Positions 1-9,928 are shown, counted from the first letter of the stretch. The stretch is 36,874 nt of DNA from an uncultured Eubacteriales bacterium (GCA_948514155.1 CAOQYA010000009.1:1-36874), one strand, 5' to 3'. The notes: a model not told the origin generated them from the letters alone. Made by a program: numbers and translations.

Positions 1-1156
<1,156 letters not shown>

Positions 1157-1383
1157 ATATTGATTGGATTTTCTTAGCATTTTCGCTAATTATCTAAAGA
1201 TTATTTAAGATAACTTTGCTTTAAAATTGAAATATGCAAATATTTGTATTACTCGTTGATTTTGCAAACTTTCGTTTGCAGATAACTCGTAAACTGATAT
1301 TTGATATCTTATACTGTTATGTAGTTGTCAAGGTTCTTTGTTGCCGAGAGGCGAACGCCGCTCTAAGGAGGCAACATGGGTAT
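1157..1383 (-). other. 23S rRNA leader region
   Basis: About 220 bases lie between the predicted transcription start (near 1377) and the mature 23S 5' end. A stem-loop with GTTGCC/GGCAAC arms sits at about 1341-1376, and the segment just before the 23S is AT-rich. I see no tRNA gene and no protein gene here. Confidence 0.5.
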
Positions 1384-1411
1384 ATTATCATATATGCTTT
1401 AAACTTGTCAA
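1384..1411 (-). promoter_or_regulatory. 23S rRNA promoter
   Basis: On the minus strand a perfect -35 TTGACA (1406-1411) is separated by 16 bases from GATAAT (1384-1389). Long A and T tracts at 1412-1450, just upstream of the -35, look like an UP element, as expected for an rRNA promoter. The predicted start is near 1377. Confidence 0.7.
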
Positions 1412-1698
1412 CAATTTTTTCAAAAAAATTTTAAAAATTTTAAACTTTTTTTTAATATTTTCAAAAACCCGCCACAACCCCGCCGCGTGTTCGCTAAATA
1501 AGCGGAAAAATGCGGAAAACAGCCCCGATTTTAGTCAAAATTATCGCAAAAAAATTTTTAGAATTTTTAAATTTCTTTTTAAAATTAATAAAAATGTTTG
1601 CCCGCAGCCCTGGCGCCCATATATCTTCTTAATATATATATTATATATAATATAACATATAAAATGAGATGCCTTGCGAAACCTAACCACACACGAAG
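1412..1698. other. AT-rich intergenic tract upstream of the 23S promoter
   Basis: This stretch has runs of A and T (1412-1450, 1550-1600) and an alternating TA tract at about 1630-1660. Short reading frames occur on both strands but none has a ribosome binding site or coding character. I see nothing in it beyond the possible UP element. Confidence 0.4.
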
Positions 1699-1735
1699 AA
1701 TGAAAAAGCGGCAATTCCATTTATCTGGACATTGC
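1699..1735 (-). terminator. Intrinsic terminator of the 52-residue gene
   Basis: On the minus strand GCGGCAAT and ATTGCCGC pair around a loop that holds the TAA stop codon of the small gene. The stem is followed by TTTTTC. It separates the small gene from the 23S promoter. Confidence 0.75.
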
Positions 1736-1879
1736 CGCCTCTTTTTCTTTCACCTTTTCTTCTGCCTCGTATAACTTTTTCTCCATTTCCACGCGATTGG
1801 AGTATCTGTTTGACAGGTTCTCAAGTTCCGCCCTGTTCATTTGCTCTTTAAAAAGTTGAATGTCATTTGCCGTTATCAT
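1721..1879 (-). CDS. Small charged helical protein, 52 residues
   Basis: I do not recognise this protein. It starts MITANDIQLFKEQ and ends KEKEAAMSR. It is rich in Glu, Lys, Arg and Asn, has no membrane segment, and is probably one long helix or short coiled coil. Three independent signals support it as a gene: a ribosome site AAGGGG 7 bases before the ATG, a perfect TTGACA-N17-TATAAT promoter 30 bases upstream, and an intrinsic terminator overlapping its stop codon. It forms its own transcription unit between the third TrbL-like gene and the 23S rRNA gene, all on the same strand. A short regulatory RNA that happens to carry an open frame is the main alternative. Confidence 0.72.
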   Translation of the reverse strand: MITANDIQLFKEQMNRAELENLSNRYSNRVEMEKKLYEAEEKVKEKEAAMSR

Positions 1880-1908
1880 TTGCTCACCCCTTAAATTTAA
1901 GATGCTTT

Positions 1909-1937
1909 ATTATAACAATTCCGACCTCTCTTGTCAA
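1909..1937 (-). promoter_or_regulatory. Perfect consensus promoter of the 52-residue gene
   Basis: TTGACA (1932-1937), a 17-base spacer and TATAAT (1909-1914) match the sigma-A consensus at every position. It lies just after the terminator of the upstream membrane-protein gene. Confidence 0.88.
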
Positions 1938-1945
1938 GACTAAAC

Positions 1946-1970
1946 AAAAAAACTCTAGCCTTAACTAGAG
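1946..1970 (-). terminator. Intrinsic terminator after the third TrbL-like gene
   Basis: CTCTAG and CTAGAG arms (1953-1970) are followed on the minus strand by seven T residues. The stem starts about 10 bases after the stop codon at 1980-1982. Confidence 0.85.
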
Positions 1971-1979
1971 TTTTTGTTT

Positions 1980-4400
1980 TTAATGAGTTGTGCCTCCGCC
2001 GCCCGGACCAGGATAGTTTTTCATAAAGTTTTCAAGTTTCTTAGTGAGTTCTTCAACCGCTTGCGTGGTCTTTTTGGTATTCTCCTCAATTGCTTCCTGT
2101 TTCTTGAGTTGGTCAGCCCTCATCGCCTTAAGAGCATCCTTTTCAGCGTCATCCTTAGCCTTCTTGGTCTGATAAGCCTTGTATGCCTTACCCTCGCTAT
2201 TTTCGAGAGGCAAGTTAAAGGTTTCAGCCAAACTCTTAAGGTTTGTCTTAGCCGCATCCACAACGCCAGCATCATCAAGTTTCTTCCAAGCATCGGACGC
2301 TCCCGTTATGTTTGCAAAGGACTTGCCAAGAGCCTGACTGAAGTCCACAATCGCCTGACCGGCACCCTTGAGTGAGGCAGTGCCTTTCTGAACAACAACA
2401 TTTCCGTTTTCGTCCCTAGAAACTGTGCCCTTCTTGTATTTAGAAGTGTCTTGTCCAAAAAGTTTTCCAATTGTTGTTGCACGTTTGTAGCGGTTTTCAG
2501 TCTTAGTAACAGCACGATCGTAAACTTTCTGTTGATGTCCAGCCAATGCCGCCTGACTTGCCTCCGCTTTTGCGCCCTTGGTGTAGCCACCAAGTTCCCT
2601 AACAAGCCCACTGTTTGCCAGTGCTCTAGCATCGGCGCGCTTTACAGGGTTGCTAATCAAATCAGCCTTTTCCATCTTCTTTTCGTAATCTTTAAGAACA
2701 GCATTTCTTTCTTTCTTGTCAAGCGACTTAAAGTTCATATAAGCTCTTCTTTCTTCATCACTAACGGCAACATCAGGAGACCTATCCATCATTTCGTTAA
2801 TCTTTTTATCCATCTTGCCTTGGCGTCTTGCTATAGAGGCTTCTGAATTTCTCGAACTTACTATCTTATTTCCAATCGCTTTTGAGCCCACTTTCATTAT
2901 GCCGACAATAGGTTTCATCATCTTAAGCGCTGGAGTAGCAGCCTTCATTGTTCCGCTGAGGCCCTTCATTGCAGCGCCTTGAACATCTTTCATAACAGCA
3001 GCTCCGGTCTCGTTTGCATCTGTTCCACCAACGAACTTGGACACCATTCCAATAAACTTTTTGATAAGTGTCAAGCCCGCAAGCGCAATAATCATGTTTA
3101 AGATTGCGTTTAAGAATGCGCCGTCTTTAGGGTTAAAGAAAGTGATTGAATTGAAGAACGGCAGGATTAGGAAGAAGATGTTCATTCCCACAATTGCGCC
3201 AAAGGCCATGAGTATGTCCGCCGTGAATTGCTTGCGCCAGTTAGAGAAGGCAGAACCTTCGTCAAGCGGCATAATTCCGATAAGTGCCGGGAAAATAATA
3301 AACAATGCCACCACTTGCAACAGCCTGGTCATAAGGCCGAAAACAATGTTTCCAAGTAGCGTTGCGCAAATCACAATTCCCGCAAAGCCTAAAATCCAGT
3401 TAAAGCCCCAAAGATTGTAGTAATACCAAACAAGCCCGACATTAAATTTGGAGAAGGACTGCACATTGAAAAGCCCTGCGGAGAGTGTCGCGCTGTAGCC
3501 AAAACGGAGCGATGACCAAAGCGAGCCCGCGTCACCCATGCCTTCAATTTTCACCTTAGCGTGAGGTTCTTGCAGTTTCAAGTTATTAGCAAAGGCAACA
3601 TCAATTTGATTTGCCAGCCTTTCCTTTTGATCGCTCTTATCTGCGGCCACAAAGAAAACGCCCATATTGTCCCAACACTGCGCATCGCCGTCGCTGTTAA
3701 GAATACGATATTGATTTGTTCGCACACGATTGCAGTTATATGCAGCAACCTTAAACATCATGCCCGAGAATGTGGAACTTGTGGTGTATTCGCCCATTCC
3801 AAAGTAGTCATATGAATTATATGTTGCATATCCTTGCTTGTCCTCTCCGCCCTTAAACTTAGCAAAAGCCGTAGACTCAAAAGTTTCATTAAGAACAGCG
3901 GCCGAGCCCGGAGAAGTGATGGAGTCAAGTGCCTTAAGAAGAATTTGAGATAAGTAAACTCCGAAAATTGCCACGATAGGCACAATTGCCATAGTGGCCA
4001 AAGATTTAAGCGATGTGCCTAAAATTTTTGTTGGAGAAGACTTATTTGCATCATAGTTATAATGCGCTTTGATAATAGCAATAATGGTGCTGAGCACAAG
4101 CAAAATCACGCCGAAAACAACGAGCGACCAAAATACTGTTGAAAGTGCCGAGTAGGCAGGCGTTTTATCAATTCCCAAAATGCCTCTTAAGAACTGGGTT
4201 ATAATATCGCCGCCAACTTCTTGCCCGTTCATCCAGTAGGTGTCAAGTCCGGCAAGTTTTCGCACAAGATATTGAAATAGGTCAAGAAGTGATGCCACCG
4301 AAGTGTAAAGAAAATACATAAGTTGAGGGATGAACGCAAAAAAGCCGACAACAAAGTCTACAATTTTATCAAACCAGCCACCTAGCATGGACATTTGCAT
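1980..4400 (-). CDS. TrbL/VirB6-like polytopic membrane protein, copy 3 of 3
   Basis: This 806-residue protein resembles the large membrane subunits of Gram-positive conjugation systems (TrbL/VirB6 type). That assignment is from topology and general character, not a search. Likely membrane helices are at residues 15-40, 87-112, 133-156, 330-356, 358-378, 393-415 and 428-450. A loop of about 160 residues between helices 3 and 4 contains YDYFG and NRVR motifs shared by all three copies. The WYYYNLW motif at 325-331 leads into helix 4. The tail (455-806) is charged and helical and ends in PGPGGGG. The start has a GGGGG ribosome site. Unlike copies 1 and 2, which are 22 bp apart, this copy follows a 125-bp gap with its own promoter. 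No coupling ATPase or relaxase is nearby, so its role is unknown. Confidence 0.85.
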   Translation of the reverse strand: MQMSMLGGWFDKIVDFVVGFFAFIPQLMYFLYTSVASLLDLFQYLVRKLAGLDTYWMNGQEVGGDIITQFLRGILGIDKTPAYSALSTVFWSLVVFGVILLVLSTIIAIIKAHYNYDANKSSPTKILGTSLKSLATMAIVPIVAIFGVYLSQILLKALDSITSPGSAAVLNETFESTAFAKFKGGEDKQGYATYNSYDYFGMGEYTTSSTFSGMMFKVAAYNCNRVRTNQYRILNSDGDAQCWDNMGVFFVAADKSDQKERLANQIDVAFANNLKLQEPHAKVKIEGMGDAGSLWSSLRFGYSATLSAGLFNVQSFSKFNVGLVWYYYNLWGFNWILGFAGIVICATLLGNIVFGLMTRLLQVVALFIIFPALIGIMPLDEGSAFSNWRKQFTADILMAFGAIVGMNIFFLILPFFNSITFFNPKDGAFLNAILNMIIALAGLTLIKKFIGMVSKFVGGTDANETGAAVMKDVQGAAMKGLSGTMKAATPALKMMKPIVGIMKVGSKAIGNKIVSSRNSEASIARRQGKMDKKINEMMDRSPDVAVSDEERRAYMNFKSLDKKERNAVLKDYEKKMEKADLISNPVKRADARALANSGLVRELGGYTKGAKAEASQAALAGHQQKVYDRAVTKTENRYKRATTIGKLFGQDTSKYKKGTVSRDENGNVVVQKGTASLKGAGQAIVDFSQALGKSFANITGASDAWKKLDDAGVVDAAKTNLKSLAETFNLPLENSEGKAYKAYQTKKAKDDAEKDALKAMRADQLKKQEAIEENTKKTTQAVEELTKKLENFMKNYPGPGGGGTTH

Positions 4401-4428
4401 GTTTCCCCCTTTTAAAAAGTTGAACGCT

Positions 4429-4488
4429 GCGAAAATTTGACATTTCCTATACTTTTTTTATCATATCAAATTTTCGCCATTAAATCAA
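4429..4488 (-). promoter_or_regulatory. Promoter of copy 3 with a 12-bp inverted repeat around the -10
   Basis: On the minus strand TTGATT (4483-4488), 17 bases and TATGAT (4460-4465) form a good sigma-A promoter. A perfect 12-bp inverted repeat (arms 4466-4477 and 4429-4440, GCGAAAATTTGA and its complement) places one arm in the spacer and the other in the early transcribed region, with the -10 between them. This could be a repressor operator. Confidence 0.6.
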
Positions 4489-4525
4489 CAATATTTGACT
4501 TTTTTAGCGCACTTTTAGCGCCTTT

Positions 4526-6817
4526 TTAGAAATTATCTACTATGTCTTCTATTTTTTTGAGTGCTACTCTTGACGCCGTCTCATTGGCGTTGAGGTTAAG
4601 AATTGTCTCGTTTATTTGTTCTTCTTCTTCCTCTTTCTTCTTCATTTTCTTGGTCTTAAATGGCGGCTTGTAACTTCCCGCAGCCCTAACTGCCTGATAA
4701 GCCTCTTTGATAATATCATTTGCCGCACCTCTTAAATCACTGAAGGTATCGGTGTCTTTATCGATTTTATCAAAAATTCCTTTTAGCCCTGTAATATCTT
4801 TTGCCGCAGTCAGTGTCACCTTGCTGAAATCAACAAAGGCATTTTTAATAATTCCGAGACCAGACTTTTTCTCTTCGTAGATTGCTTTGCCGTCTTCGTC
4901 ATGACCAACAACTCGGCCAATCTTGGTTTTTCCTTCGTCGTCAACATATTCTTTGTATTCGCTTTCAAGATGTGTGTCAACAGGAATACCCAGCATCGAA
5001 AGCCCAAGTTTAACAGGCGTTTTATCAAGTAGTTTGTTAACTGCTGTCGCGCCTTTTTGACCTGCGCCATATAATTTGCCACCAAAATTTTTCACACTTG
5101 TTTTAACATTTGCCATTTTGGTCTTCGCGTTAGTTTTCTTTTGCGCTGCCCAGCCACCGAACTTGGAATTCTTGAGTTTGTTTGCAACTTTAGAGCCTTT
5201 AATCTTTGTTCCAAGATTATCAAGCCCCCTTGCAACTTTCTTTCCGGTATGGCTGCCAGCAAATCTTTCGACTGTTCTTTTTGGGAACTTTGCAACTTTA
5301 AGAGCACCCGTGCCAAGGCTGACAGTGGTTGCCAAACCTTTCATGACAGGTGAAGCGGCTTCTTTCTTTATTCCAGCGCCAATCTCATCCAAGTTCTTTG
5401 CTCCCACAAAGTTAGAAACAATGGAGATAAAGCGCTTGATAACTGTCAGACCTGCCATGATAATAAGCATGCTGCAAATGCCGTCGAGCAGCGCATTGTT
5501 AAAGAACGAAATTGCATTAAATGCCGGCAACAACAAGAAGAAAATGTTCATTGCCGCGACCGCCGCGTATGCAGAAGTGATATAGGAAATAAATTCCTTT
5601 CTCCAGCTTTTAACAGCATTTCCCTCGTCAAATGGAGTTATTCCAACAATAGGTGGAAAAATCATAAACAGCACTGCCGAAATGATTATTCTCATAAACA
5701 TGCCAAACAAAACATTTGTAAACAGTGTCAAACAAATGACAATGCCGGCAAAAGCGAGAATGAAATTGAATGACCAAAGATTGTAATAATACCACACCAG
5801 CCCAACATTGTATTTTGAAAAACTCTTCACATTGATAAGCCCAAAACTGAAGCCTGCGCTCGGGCCATATGTAAGGCTGGAGCCGATTGCAATCGACGCC
5901 TCTTCCAAGCCGGCAACTCTGATGGTGTGAGGGTTAGCAAGTGCCAAATTGTTTGCGAAAGCATAGTCAATTTGCTTGGCCACCCACTCCTGAGAATTTG
6001 CATTCCTTGTGGTGTAGAATATTCCCGCATTGTCCCAACTTCCAACGCCAAAATCGGTTATTGTCGTATCTCCAGTTTCCTCGTCAGTGTCCGTTTTTGC
6101 CGAGCCGGCAGTGTAGGAGCCATATCGCACCCTATTTGCGCTGCTCGAGCACGCTTCGAACATGATGCCGGTAAAGGTTTGCGTGTTTGACCATTCCCTT
6201 GCACCGAAGAAATCATAGCCTGCATATCTTCTACCCTGCCCCTCTTTTTCGTCTTGCTCGGCTGTCGAATAGGCAAGGTTTGCAATCGCATCCCCTTCAA
6301 AATATTCGCCAAGTTGACTTGAGGATGCTTGTGTGGTGATTGTGTCAAGCGCCCTAAACAATGCTGTGCCCAGATACAGGCCAAACAATGTGCAAGCCGG
6401 AATAATCGCCATGGTCGCCAGCGCTTTAATGGTGTTTTTAATGATATAAGACGGCGACGATTTTTTAGCGTCATAGTTGTAGTGCGCTTTAATGATTGTG
6501 AAAATTGTCATAAGCACAAGCACAATCACACCAAATATAACAAGCGACCAGAACACCGTTGTCAAAGCGGAATAGTGATTGTTAATTCCTAATATTCCTT
6601 CGATAAACTGAACGATAATGTCTCCCGATTTTTCGGTGCCGTTAACATAGTAAACATCAAGTCCGGCAAGTTTTCTGAACACAAACTGGAACATATCAAG
6701 CAGGCTGGCCATCGAAGTATAGATAAAATACATCGTTTGAGGAATTATGGCAAAAAAGCCACTTAAAATGTCGCCAATCTTTGTCCAAATGCTGCTCAGC
6801 ATGCTAAAATTTGCCAT
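4526..6817 (-). CDS. TrbL/VirB6-like polytopic membrane protein, copy 2 of 3
   Basis: This 763-residue paralogue has the same plan as copies 1 and 3. It has an amphipathic/hydrophobic N-terminus (FFAIIPQTMYFIYTSMASLL), helices near 85-112 and 132-155, a long loop with YDFFGA and NRVRYGSY motifs, WYYYNLW, then four more helices to about residue 470. The cytoplasmic tail is Lys-rich, has a VDFSK...DITGLKGIFDKID motif that resembles a segment in copy 3 (VDFSQ...ITGASDAWKKLD), and ends in an acidic stretch of about six Glu. A strong AGGAGG site lies 5 bases before the ATG. It begins 22 bp after copy 1, so the two are surely co-transcribed. Exact function is unknown; a multi-subunit membrane channel is one possibility. 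Confidence 0.85.
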   Translation of the reverse strand: MANFSMLSSIWTKIGDILSGFFAIIPQTMYFIYTSMASLLDMFQFVFRKLAGLDVYYVNGTEKSGDIIVQFIEGILGINNHYSALTTVFWSLVIFGVIVLVLMTIFTIIKAHYNYDAKKSSPSYIIKNTIKALATMAIIPACTLFGLYLGTALFRALDTITTQASSSQLGEYFEGDAIANLAYSTAEQDEKEGQGRRYAGYDFFGAREWSNTQTFTGIMFEACSSSANRVRYGSYTAGSAKTDTDEETGDTTITDFGVGSWDNAGIFYTTRNANSQEWVAKQIDYAFANNLALANPHTIRVAGLEEASIAIGSSLTYGPSAGFSFGLINVKSFSKYNVGLVWYYYNLWSFNFILAFAGIVICLTLFTNVLFGMFMRIIISAVLFMIFPPIVGITPFDEGNAVKSWRKEFISYITSAYAAVAAMNIFFLLLPAFNAISFFNNALLDGICSMLIIMAGLTVIKRFISIVSNFVGAKNLDEIGAGIKKEAASPVMKGLATTVSLGTGALKVAKFPKRTVERFAGSHTGKKVARGLDNLGTKIKGSKVANKLKNSKFGGWAAQKKTNAKTKMANVKTSVKNFGGKLYGAGQKGATAVNKLLDKTPVKLGLSMLGIPVDTHLESEYKEYVDDEGKTKIGRVVGHDEDGKAIYEEKKSGLGIIKNAFVDFSKVTLTAAKDITGLKGIFDKIDKDTDTFSDLRGAANDIIKEAYQAVRAAGSYKPPFKTKKMKKKEEEEEQINETILNLNANETASRVALKKIEDIVDNF

Positions 6818-6839
6818 ATTTTCCTCCTTTTAAAAATTT

Positions 6840-9341
6840 TTAATTTTGTTTTTTATCTCGCGCATGACTTTTCAAGCGTCTTAAATCTCTCTCAAGTTGG
6901 TCGACCGCTTGCACCATTTGTTTGTTTTGCGTGTAGCCGGTTCGAACCGAAGCCTTGCGCTGAAGTTCTGCCGTTTCAAATTCGGCTTTATCTTTCTTAG
7001 TCATAAGTTTTTTGTTTCTAGAAACATCCAGCCCGATGTCTTGAGCAAAGTCTCTCAAAATTATCTTTCCGGTGTCCATAATCTTGGTCTCTTCGCCCAT
7101 TTTCTTAAGAAGGGTGTCAAAGCCAAATATGCTGCCCATTGCCTTAAGTTTTTCACCAGAAAATTTCAAGATGTCTGAGCCCATGGTGTTAATGCTATAG
7201 CCTTCCATAGGTTTATCTTTGTCTCTGGTGCTAAGGTCGTCAATTTCATTTTCAAGTTCGTTAGACCTTGCCTTATGCTTGTCTGCCTCAGCAAATGCCT
7301 CGTCTGAAAGCCTATGCTCTTCCACGGCCTCTGCGCGTGCGGCGGCTGCATCTTTTGTGTGCTTAGACGTCTTTTTAAAGTTTTCAGCGAACTTATCATA
7401 ATCAGGCTCACCCATAGGCATGCCCCAACCCTCGTCGTCTTCGCTTTCCGGGTCGGAATTTTCCCAGTCGAAAAGTTGTTTAAGGCGTTTTGCCTCTTCC
7501 CTTTCTTCCTCGGTGTTAGCGCCGGCAAATTCGCCTTGTCCGCCGCTCTTAAGCCAAGTCTTAAATTCGGCTGCTTGTTTGTCTGCTGCCGCTTCCTTTT
7601 TTTCAGCCCTATCGTTCGCCAGGTCTGCCTTCTTAAGATGTTCCTCGCCCGTTGCCGAGTAGTTTGCATCCTGCTGCATCTCAGACTGCATCTCATTTTG
7701 ACGCTTTTCGATTTCCTCGTTCTTGATTTGCTCGTGAATGGCGTTAGAAACATTTGCGTTGCCGTCCTCAGCAAGTTTTGCCTGGGCGGCTTTAGCGCGC
7801 ACTTCGTTAATCTTCTTTATCGCCGTCTCCACACCCTTAGCAACAGCGCTCATTCCCGGCAAATATTTAGCCACCTTTGCACCAACTGCCACCGCTTGCA
7901 TCGCCTTATCAGCCCCCGCCAAGGCAGCCTGTCCGGCTTCTTTTTTAAGATTTCCGCCCTCTTTATTTGCGTCCACCCCGCCAATAAAGTTGGAAATTAG
8001 GCTAACAATTTGCTTTACTGCAAGCAACATCACAATAACAAATATCATGTTCATGATGTTATTCGGCACAGGATGTTTGAAGAAAGTTATCGACATGATG
8101 TGCGGCATCAACAAGAAAATTAAGTTCATTCCAAGAATTGCGCCATATGCCATGAGCACATCTCCAACAAACGCTTTGCGCCACTGCTTGAAAGCATTTC
8201 CGTCGTCAAGAGGCGTCATGCCAACAACTGGGCCGAGCACCAAAAACAGCGCGGTGCATTCCAGCAGCCTTAGAATTAGGCCGAATACAATGTTGGTCAT
8301 AAATGTTAAAGCAATAATAATTCCCGCAAAGCCAAGCACAAAGTTGAAGTTCCAAAGGTTGTAGAAATACCACACCAGCCCCACATTGTATTTTGAAAAA
8401 TCGTCAAAATTTATAGTTCCGAAATACCAAACGCGGCTCTGCCAATATCTGAATGAAGAGATAAGCACAGCCGACTCGTCCTTAAGCACACTTGCGGTCT
8501 GTTTTTCTTTTAGGTGAAGGTTGTTTGCAAAGGCGAAGTCAATCATGTTCGCAACATCGTCCACTTTCGCATCTTGCGCGTCAAGTGAAGAGTTGAAAAT
8601 TCCAAAGTCAGACCAAGTCTCGCCCGCGCTCGCTGCAGTGTATGCGCCATAGCGCACCCTGTTTGCACCATAGCCGGCCGCTTTGAAAATCATTCCCGAA
8701 AAGGTGACATTTCCTGTCGGCGCGCCGGAGCCAAAAAAGTCGTATCTTGAATATGTATCTTGTCCCCACTCGTCAGTAAAAGAAACAAAAACATCTCCGG
8801 GCTTAACTTCGGAGTTTTTGAATGTGATATCTGTCTCTGCCACAGCGGAAGATGCCGTTATGGTGTCGAGCGCTTTTAAAAGTATGTTTGAAAGATAGAC
8901 GCCAAAAATTGTGACAATCGGCACAAGCGCAAAGGTGGCCATTGCTTTTAAACTCTTGCCCAAAATTGCGATAGGGTTAGACTTTTTTGCGTCGTAATTA
9001 TATTGAGCTTTAATCACAGCAATAATTGTTCCGAGCACCAGCACAATTGCTCCGAAAATAACTAGCGACCAAAACACTGTCGACAGTGCCGAATAACTGC
9101 CGTCAATTCCCAAAATTCCATTCACAAAACGAATGAGAATGTCGCCTTCGACCTGCTGATTGTTTATGTAATATCCATCAAGTCCTGCAAGCCTGCGCAG
9201 CACAAATTGCAGAACATCCATGATGGAAGCGATGCAAGTATAGAAAAAATAAATGAATTGTGGAATAAAAGCGAATATCCCGGTGAGGAAATCCGAGATA
9301 TATGTCCAAATACCACCAAGCATCGAGGTTAGTCCGCTCAC
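6840..9341 (-). CDS. TrbL/VirB6-like polytopic membrane protein, copy 1 of 3
   Basis: This is the first and longest paralogue (833 residues) of the tandem array. I place the start at GTG 9339-9341 because AGGAG lies 6 bases before it. A TTG two codons upstream touches the AGGAG and is unlikely. Features shared with the other copies are the N-terminal FFYTCIASIMDVLQF segment, YSALSTVFWSLVIFG (helix 2), a loop with YDFFGSG and NRVRYGAY, WYFYNLW, and a helix bundle ending near residue 470. The tail is about 350 residues, very rich in Glu, Lys and Ala, and predicted coiled-coil. It ends in an Arg/Lys-rich segment. The tail differs most between copies, which suggests separate cytoplasmic partners. 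Confidence 0.83.
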   Translation of the reverse strand: MSGLTSMLGGIWTYISDFLTGIFAFIPQFIYFFYTCIASIMDVLQFVLRRLAGLDGYYINNQQVEGDILIRFVNGILGIDGSYSALSTVFWSLVIFGAIVLVLGTIIAVIKAQYNYDAKKSNPIAILGKSLKAMATFALVPIVTIFGVYLSNILLKALDTITASSAVAETDITFKNSEVKPGDVFVSFTDEWGQDTYSRYDFFGSGAPTGNVTFSGMIFKAAGYGANRVRYGAYTAASAGETWSDFGIFNSSLDAQDAKVDDVANMIDFAFANNLHLKEKQTASVLKDESAVLISSFRYWQSRVWYFGTINFDDFSKYNVGLVWYFYNLWNFNFVLGFAGIIIALTFMTNIVFGLILRLLECTALFLVLGPVVGMTPLDDGNAFKQWRKAFVGDVLMAYGAILGMNLIFLLMPHIMSITFFKHPVPNNIMNMIFVIVMLLAVKQIVSLISNFIGGVDANKEGGNLKKEAGQAALAGADKAMQAVAVGAKVAKYLPGMSAVAKGVETAIKKINEVRAKAAQAKLAEDGNANVSNAIHEQIKNEEIEKRQNEMQSEMQQDANYSATGEEHLKKADLANDRAEKKEAAADKQAAEFKTWLKSGGQGEFAGANTEEEREEAKRLKQLFDWENSDPESEDDEGWGMPMGEPDYDKFAENFKKTSKHTKDAAAARAEAVEEHRLSDEAFAEADKHKARSNELENEIDDLSTRDKDKPMEGYSINTMGSDILKFSGEKLKAMGSIFGFDTLLKKMGEETKIMDTGKIILRDFAQDIGLDVSRNKKLMTKKDKAEFETAELQRKASVRTGYTQNKQMVQAVDQLERDLRRLKSHARDKKQN

Positions 9342-9402
9342 CCACAACTCCTACAAAAAATCAAAATAGCCCTGCCGAAAATGCCGCAAACATATTTTTT
9401 AC

Positions 9403-9431
9403 ATTATAACAAAATAAAATGCAAAAAACAA
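9403..9431 (-). promoter_or_regulatory. Promoter of the TrbL-like gene array
   Basis: TATAAT (9403-9408) lies 17 bases from TTGTTT (9426-9431) on the minus strand. The -10 is perfect and the -35 weak. The predicted start leaves a leader of about 55 bases before the GTG of copy 1. Confidence 0.65.
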
Positions 9432-9531
9432 CAGATTTTTCGCATCGTCAAGAGTTAAATATATATAAATAATAATATCTATTGCAACCACCGCGCGCTT
9501 AATCAAAATTGGCAATCTCATTTAGCCGAAG

Positions 9532-9745
9532 AAAGTTCTTCGAAGAAAAGCCTAAGCTTTTATTCTCCACCACAAAAAAAGCGGTTTAGTTTTATAGTGG
9601 AGATTATAAGCCGAAGATGAACCTCCGAAGTCTGCCTAAGCTTTTATTCTCCACCACAAAAAAAGCGGTTTAGTTTTACAGTGGAGATTATAAGCCGAAG
9701 ATAAACCTCCGAAGTCTGCCTAAGCTTTTATTCTCCACCACAAAA
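9532..9745. repeat. 84-bp tandem repeat tract beside tRNA-Ala
   Basis: Two full units of exact 84-bp period begin at 9550 and 9634, and a third partial unit begins at 9718. A diverged part-unit lies before 9550. Each unit holds CCTAAGCTTTTATTCTCCAC followed by CAC, seven A and GCGG, then a second element GTGGAGATTATAAG that pairs with TCTCCAC to form a hairpin. The TTCTCCACCA core equals the 3' end of the neighbouring tRNA-Ala in inverted orientation. The rest of 9432-9531 is AT-rich with nothing recognisable. Confidence 0.85.
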
Positions 9746-9773
9746 AAAGCGGCCTTAGCCGCTCGTTTTTTTG

Positions 9774-9783
<10 letters not shown>
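9731..9783 (-). terminator. tRNA-Ala terminator, long inverted repeat
   Basis: On the minus strand GCGGC and GCCGC pair around TAAG and are followed by seven T. The pairing can extend through A7/T7 into TTCTCCACCAC and its complement, so one arm is the 3' end of the tRNA itself and the other lies in the third tandem repeat unit. Confidence 0.75.
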
Positions 9784-9851
<68 letters not shown>

Positions 9852-9864
9852 TAAATGCCTTGTA

Positions 9865-9893
9865 AATATAACATAATAAAAAAAACTTGTCAA
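9865..9893 (-). promoter_or_regulatory. tRNA-Ala promoter
   Basis: TTGACA (9888-9893), 17 bases and TATATT (9865-9870) on the minus strand. It is divergent from the ppa promoter, with only 6 bases between the two -35 elements. Confidence 0.85.
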
Positions 9894-9899
9894 CAACTT

Positions 9900-9928
9900 T
9901 TGCAATTTTTTTTAAAATTTGATAAAAT
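9900..9928 (+). promoter_or_regulatory. ppa promoter
   Basis: TTGCAA (9900-9905), 17 bases and TAAAAT (9923-9928). It gives a leader of about 45 bases that carries the AAGGAG ribosome site. Confidence 0.65.

Noticed and set aside
1303..1331. Second TTGACA before 23S as a P2 promoter
   Set aside because: At a 17-base spacing the hexamer is GATATC; the better TAAGAT lies only 14 bases away, so it is not convincing.
1234..1655. Two overlapping plus-strand frames
   Set aside because: They cover the 23S leader, promoter and an AT-rich gap, have no good ribosome site, and show low-complexity composition.
4491..4525. Terminator after the second TrbL-like gene
   Set aside because: The GCGC elements can pair, but the stem is short and no T run follows on the minus strand.
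9532..9745. CRISPR array
   Set aside because: The repeats are contiguous 84-bp tandem units with no unique spacers, and no cas gene is near.
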